From assembly GCA_946405675.1 (NCBI GenBank), contig CAMJIC010000006.1, positions 1 to 27,731 on the forward strand: a stretch of 27,731 nt of DNA, given 5' to 3'. Source of the stretch: an uncultured Clostridia bacterium. GTDB lineage: Bacteria > Bacillota > Clostridia > Lachnospirales > Lachnospiraceae. Below the pieces are notes generated by a model. The model was not told the DNA's origin, searched no databases, and saw nothing but the letters and a program-made list of their open reading frames with translations. Of the stretch, positions 26,064 through 27,731 are shown piece after piece; within the stretch, counting starts at the first letter, position 1, and each line of letters opens with the position of its first letter. Position numbers and translations under genes: made by a program.

Positions 26064-27101
26064 ATGGCGGGAATTACAATCAAGGAATATGGCCTTACCT
26101 TCGTGTGGGCCTGCCTGAAAGAGTATCTGGGCCGTTCCTGGCCGATCCTTTTGATCTTTGTCCTGGGATGTGTGGCAGGAATCGTGGCTGCGATTGCCGG
26201 CAAAAAAAGGGACGTGCCCCTTGAGATTGTGGATGCGAAGGATTATGTCCCGGGCCGCTATGAGGACAGCCAGCTGCCGGATTCTTCTTCCGTGACATGG
26301 ATGTTCGTGAGCATTGTGGTCTTTTGCCTGGTTACGGTCATGAATCCGTTCCTGGTGCGCGCCCTGATTCCCAGATTCGGCATGACCACCGTATACTATC
26401 GCTTTTTCTGGATCCTGCCGGTTACCTTCGGCGCAGCGTACTGGCTGACACGGGCCATCGGATCCGTGCGAAGGAAGATGGTCCAGGCAATTGCATTTGC
26501 CCTGGTCATCGTGGCGATGGCTTTCTCGATGCCCATCAATCCGGGCATTCCGAATGTGCGGATCCCGGACAATGTCTATAAGGTGGACGGCGCCATTCCC
26601 GTGCTGTGCGACGCGATCCATCAGGATTTTGAGCAGACAGAGCAATATCAGAAGGCCGTTGAAAAGCTGGCTGCAATCACGGACAGGACGTCCAGGAAAT
26701 GGATGAAATGGGAAGCAAAGCAGTATCCTTTGTGCGTCTTCCCCTACGGAATTGAATTCGCCGTGCGCCAGTATGATCCCACCGTGCGCCTCCTGTTTAA
26801 CCGGAACCTGAGGCTGTTTTATGAAGGGAACACCTCGACAGGGATCACGTACGGAGAGAAAAACAAGAAGTACATGCGGAGGAAGCGGATTCTGGATGCC
26901 ATGTACGGAAGGGATCCGTCTGTCACCCCGGAAGCCTTCCGGAAGGCTATGAAGGCTACAAAGACCCGGTATCTTGTGGTGGAGCAGAACCTTGCCAATA
27001 CAAGCTTCCTGGAAGAGTCCGGGTGCAGGCAGGTTGCGACCGTAGCCGGCTATATGATCTTCCGGTTCGGCCTGTCAGGATCTGAGCAGAAAGCAGGATA
27101 G
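26064..27101 (+). CDS. Membrane protein, possible C-terminal half of the preceding gene
   Basis: A 345-residue protein with about four hydrophobic helices (residues 25-50, 75-95, about 110-130 and about 135-155) and then a soluble domain of about 190 residues. The segment NPFLVRALIPRFGMTTVYYRFFWILPV is characteristic of the later part of the large family the preceding ORF also resembles. The soluble C-terminus (LCDAIHQDFE, FPYGIEFAVRQYDP, NLRLFYEGN) lies outside in comparable proteins. ATG 26064 is four bases after the upstream stop and has an excellent site GGAGGTGAG just before it, which supports separate translation even if the two once formed one gene. The TAG stop touches a half copy of repeat B (27101-27113), followed by a terminator. 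Confidence 0.65.
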   Translation: MAGITIKEYGLTFVWACLKEYLGRSWPILLIFVLGCVAGIVAAIAGKKRDVPLEIVDAKDYVPGRYEDSQLPDSSSVTWMFVSIVVFCLVTVMNPFLVRALIPRFGMTTVYYRFFWILPVTFGAAYWLTRAIGSVRRKMVQAIAFALVIVAMAFSMPINPGIPNVRIPDNVYKVDGAIPVLCDAIHQDFEQTEQYQKAVEKLAAITDRTSRKWMKWEAKQYPLCVFPYGIEFAVRQYDPTVRLLFNRNLRLFYEGNTSTGITYGEKNKKYMRRKRILDAMYGRDPSVTPEAFRKAMKATKTRYLVVEQNLANTSFLEESGCRQVATVAGYMIFRFGLSGSEQKAG

Positions 27102-27113
27102 GTTCTGAACAGT

Positions 27114-27154
27114 GAAAGACCAGAACAGACATCATCCGTTCTGGTCTTTCTTTT
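27114..27154 (+). terminator. Rho-independent terminator after the membrane gene pair
   Basis: A perfect 13-bp stem GAAAGACCAGAAC (27114-27126) / GTTCTGGTCTTTC (27138-27150), an 11-base loop and TTTT directly after it. It ends + strand transcription from the purA-membrane gene region. The right arm also encodes the last five codons of the - strand gene (KDQNG plus stop), so the two convergent genes share it. On the - strand no T-run follows. Confidence 0.85.
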
Positions 27155-27377
27155 GATTCCATGCCTTGTCGATCTCGTCTTTTGCCGGCTTTCCGGAGAC
27201 GATTCTGGCAACCAGGAGGATCGCATAGATCAGTACAGGGACGACGACCGACAGCACCAGGAACGCAGTCAGAAGCTCCTTCGGCCCCTCCAGAATACCG
27301 ATCAGAAATGTGGCGATCCAGATCCCGCCGATGAGGATCACTCCCGCCATTGCCATGACACGCTTCATTTGATTCAT
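27132..27377 (-). CDS. Small two-helix membrane protein of unknown function
   Basis: The only supported - strand gene, 81 residues. After MNQMKRVM it has two hydrophobic helices (VMAMAGVILIGGIWIATFLIGIL and LLTAFLVLSVVVPVLIYAILLVARIV) separated by a short EGPKE loop, then a charged cytoplasmic tail. ATG is at 27377 with GGAAAGAGG upstream on its own strand. No motif gives a role. It is small, but the ribosome binding site, membrane pattern and convergent layout with a terminator support a real gene. Confidence 0.7.
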   Translation of the reverse strand: MNQMKRVMAMAGVILIGGIWIATFLIGILEGPKELLTAFLVLSVVVPVLIYAILLVARIVSGKPAKDEIDKAWNQKKDQNG

Positions 27378-27518
27378 GTAAACCTCTTTCCATCCTGTGG
27401 TCTGCTGAGAAAGTGCTTTACCGGTTTCCGGGGCCCCATGCCTGAGGATCAGTGAGGATCAGCCTGAGGGAGAGGCCGGCAGCAGAACAGGCAATGATGC
27501 TGTGAATGAGTTACGCTG

Positions 27519-27527
27519 ATTGTATCA
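27519..27527 (-). promoter_or_regulatory. Candidate extended -10 for the small membrane gene
   Basis: On the - strand this reads TGATACAAT, an extended -10 (TGn plus TACAAT). It lies about 142 bases before the start codon of the small membrane gene. No convincing -35 was found, which extended -10 promoters can lack. Low certainty. Confidence 0.3.
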
Positions 27528-27570
27528 TAAAGCAGGCACTCGTGGGAAATATTGTTCAACCTGTGAAACG

Positions 27571-27676
27571 TTCAAAACAGCCCGAAGCACTTGCTGCTGA
27601 GGACGTATGAAAGTGTAAAGAAAGTGGCATCGGGCGATTCAGGATGCGAAGCATCGCCCGATGCGTAATTGTTCAG
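27571..27676. repeat. 106-bp dispersed repeat with nested hairpin, copy 2
   Basis: Same orientation and length as 5549-5654, six substitutions and no gaps. The nested hairpin CATCGGGC (27628-27635) / GCCCGATG (27656-27663) around GATGC-GAA-GCATC is unchanged, while the six differences lie outside it. A worn family B palindrome (GTTCAACCTGTGAAAC, 27554-27569) lies just before it, and a family A end just after. The rest of the 27378-27731 gap shows nothing else beyond the candidate promoter. Confidence 0.75.
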
Positions 27677-27678
27677 AG

Positions 27679-27731
27679 GTTACAAGTCACACTCCTGCCA
27701 GCGTTTCTGTTCACTGCCCGGCTGGGCAGGC
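27679..27731. repeat. Left end of a family A element at the window edge
   Basis: GTTACAAGTCACAC and CCAGCG match the left end of the element at 21718 at 23 of the first 25 bases. After that similarity fades. It runs to the end of the window, so whether it is a half or a full copy cannot be judged. Confidence 0.6.

Noticed and set aside
24827..26203. 458-codon open frame on the - strand opposite the membrane gene
   Set aside because: Same reason: His/Asp/Arg-rich antisense shadow across purA end and the membrane gene, no domain or ribosome binding site.

Overview
This window looks like chromosome from a moderately GC-rich Firmicute, most likely Lachnospiraceae. The support is AddAB recombination genes, a type IIb MurB followed by RapZ and WhiA, a YfhO-type membrane protein, NrdR, an [Fe-S] PurF with a propeptide, and a pair of large proteins resembling families I know as DUF5717 and DUF5716, which I associate with Lachnospiraceae. 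Almost everything is on the + strand and densely packed. No transposase, integrase, phage gene, CRISPR array, tRNA or rRNA was seen.

Layout: (1) 1-5545, the 3' part of addB overlapping addA, the two subunits of the AddAB helicase-nuclease. (2) 5546-5736, a compound repeat. (3) 5737-13006, one very long ORF joining a YfhO-type polytopic membrane protein in frame to MurB, then rapZ, whiA, an MFS-like transporter and a cytidylate-kinase-like protein, nearly back to back. (4) 13086-20109, nrdR followed by a run of poorly characterised genes: a 1178-residue beta-plus-helical-repeat protein, a possible degenerate actin/Hsp70-fold protein, a helical-repeat protein and a secreted metallophosphoesterase. 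(5) 20125-24836, a candidate promoter, then purF, purB and purA: the first committed step of purine synthesis plus the two steps from IMP to AMP (PurB also acts earlier in IMP synthesis). (6) 24941-27101, two consecutive membrane ORFs that look like the halves of one larger family, ended by a strong terminator. (7) 27132-27377, a small two-helix membrane protein on the - strand, followed by repeats to the window end.

The most unusual content is a set of dispersed palindromic repeats in the gaps between otherwise ordinary genes. Family A has ends GTTACAAGTCAC/GTGACTTGTAAC. It occurs once as a complete 240-bp MITE-like element between purF and purB, with 57-bp terminal inverted repeats and a near-perfect 8-bp flanking duplication, and elsewhere as half or worn copies (end of addA, after murB, between purB and purA, window end). 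Family B is a 32-bp palindrome with 15-bp arms placed just upstream of yfhO-murB, nrdR and purF. A 106-bp block with a nested hairpin occurs twice, 22 kb apart, each time beside family A and B sequence. At the end of addA these repeats supply the last codons and the stop codon.

The best candidates for undescribed biology are the YfhO-MurB fusion, the four-gene block after nrdR, and the repeat families. All functional names are from reading the sequence and remembered family features; no database search was run.
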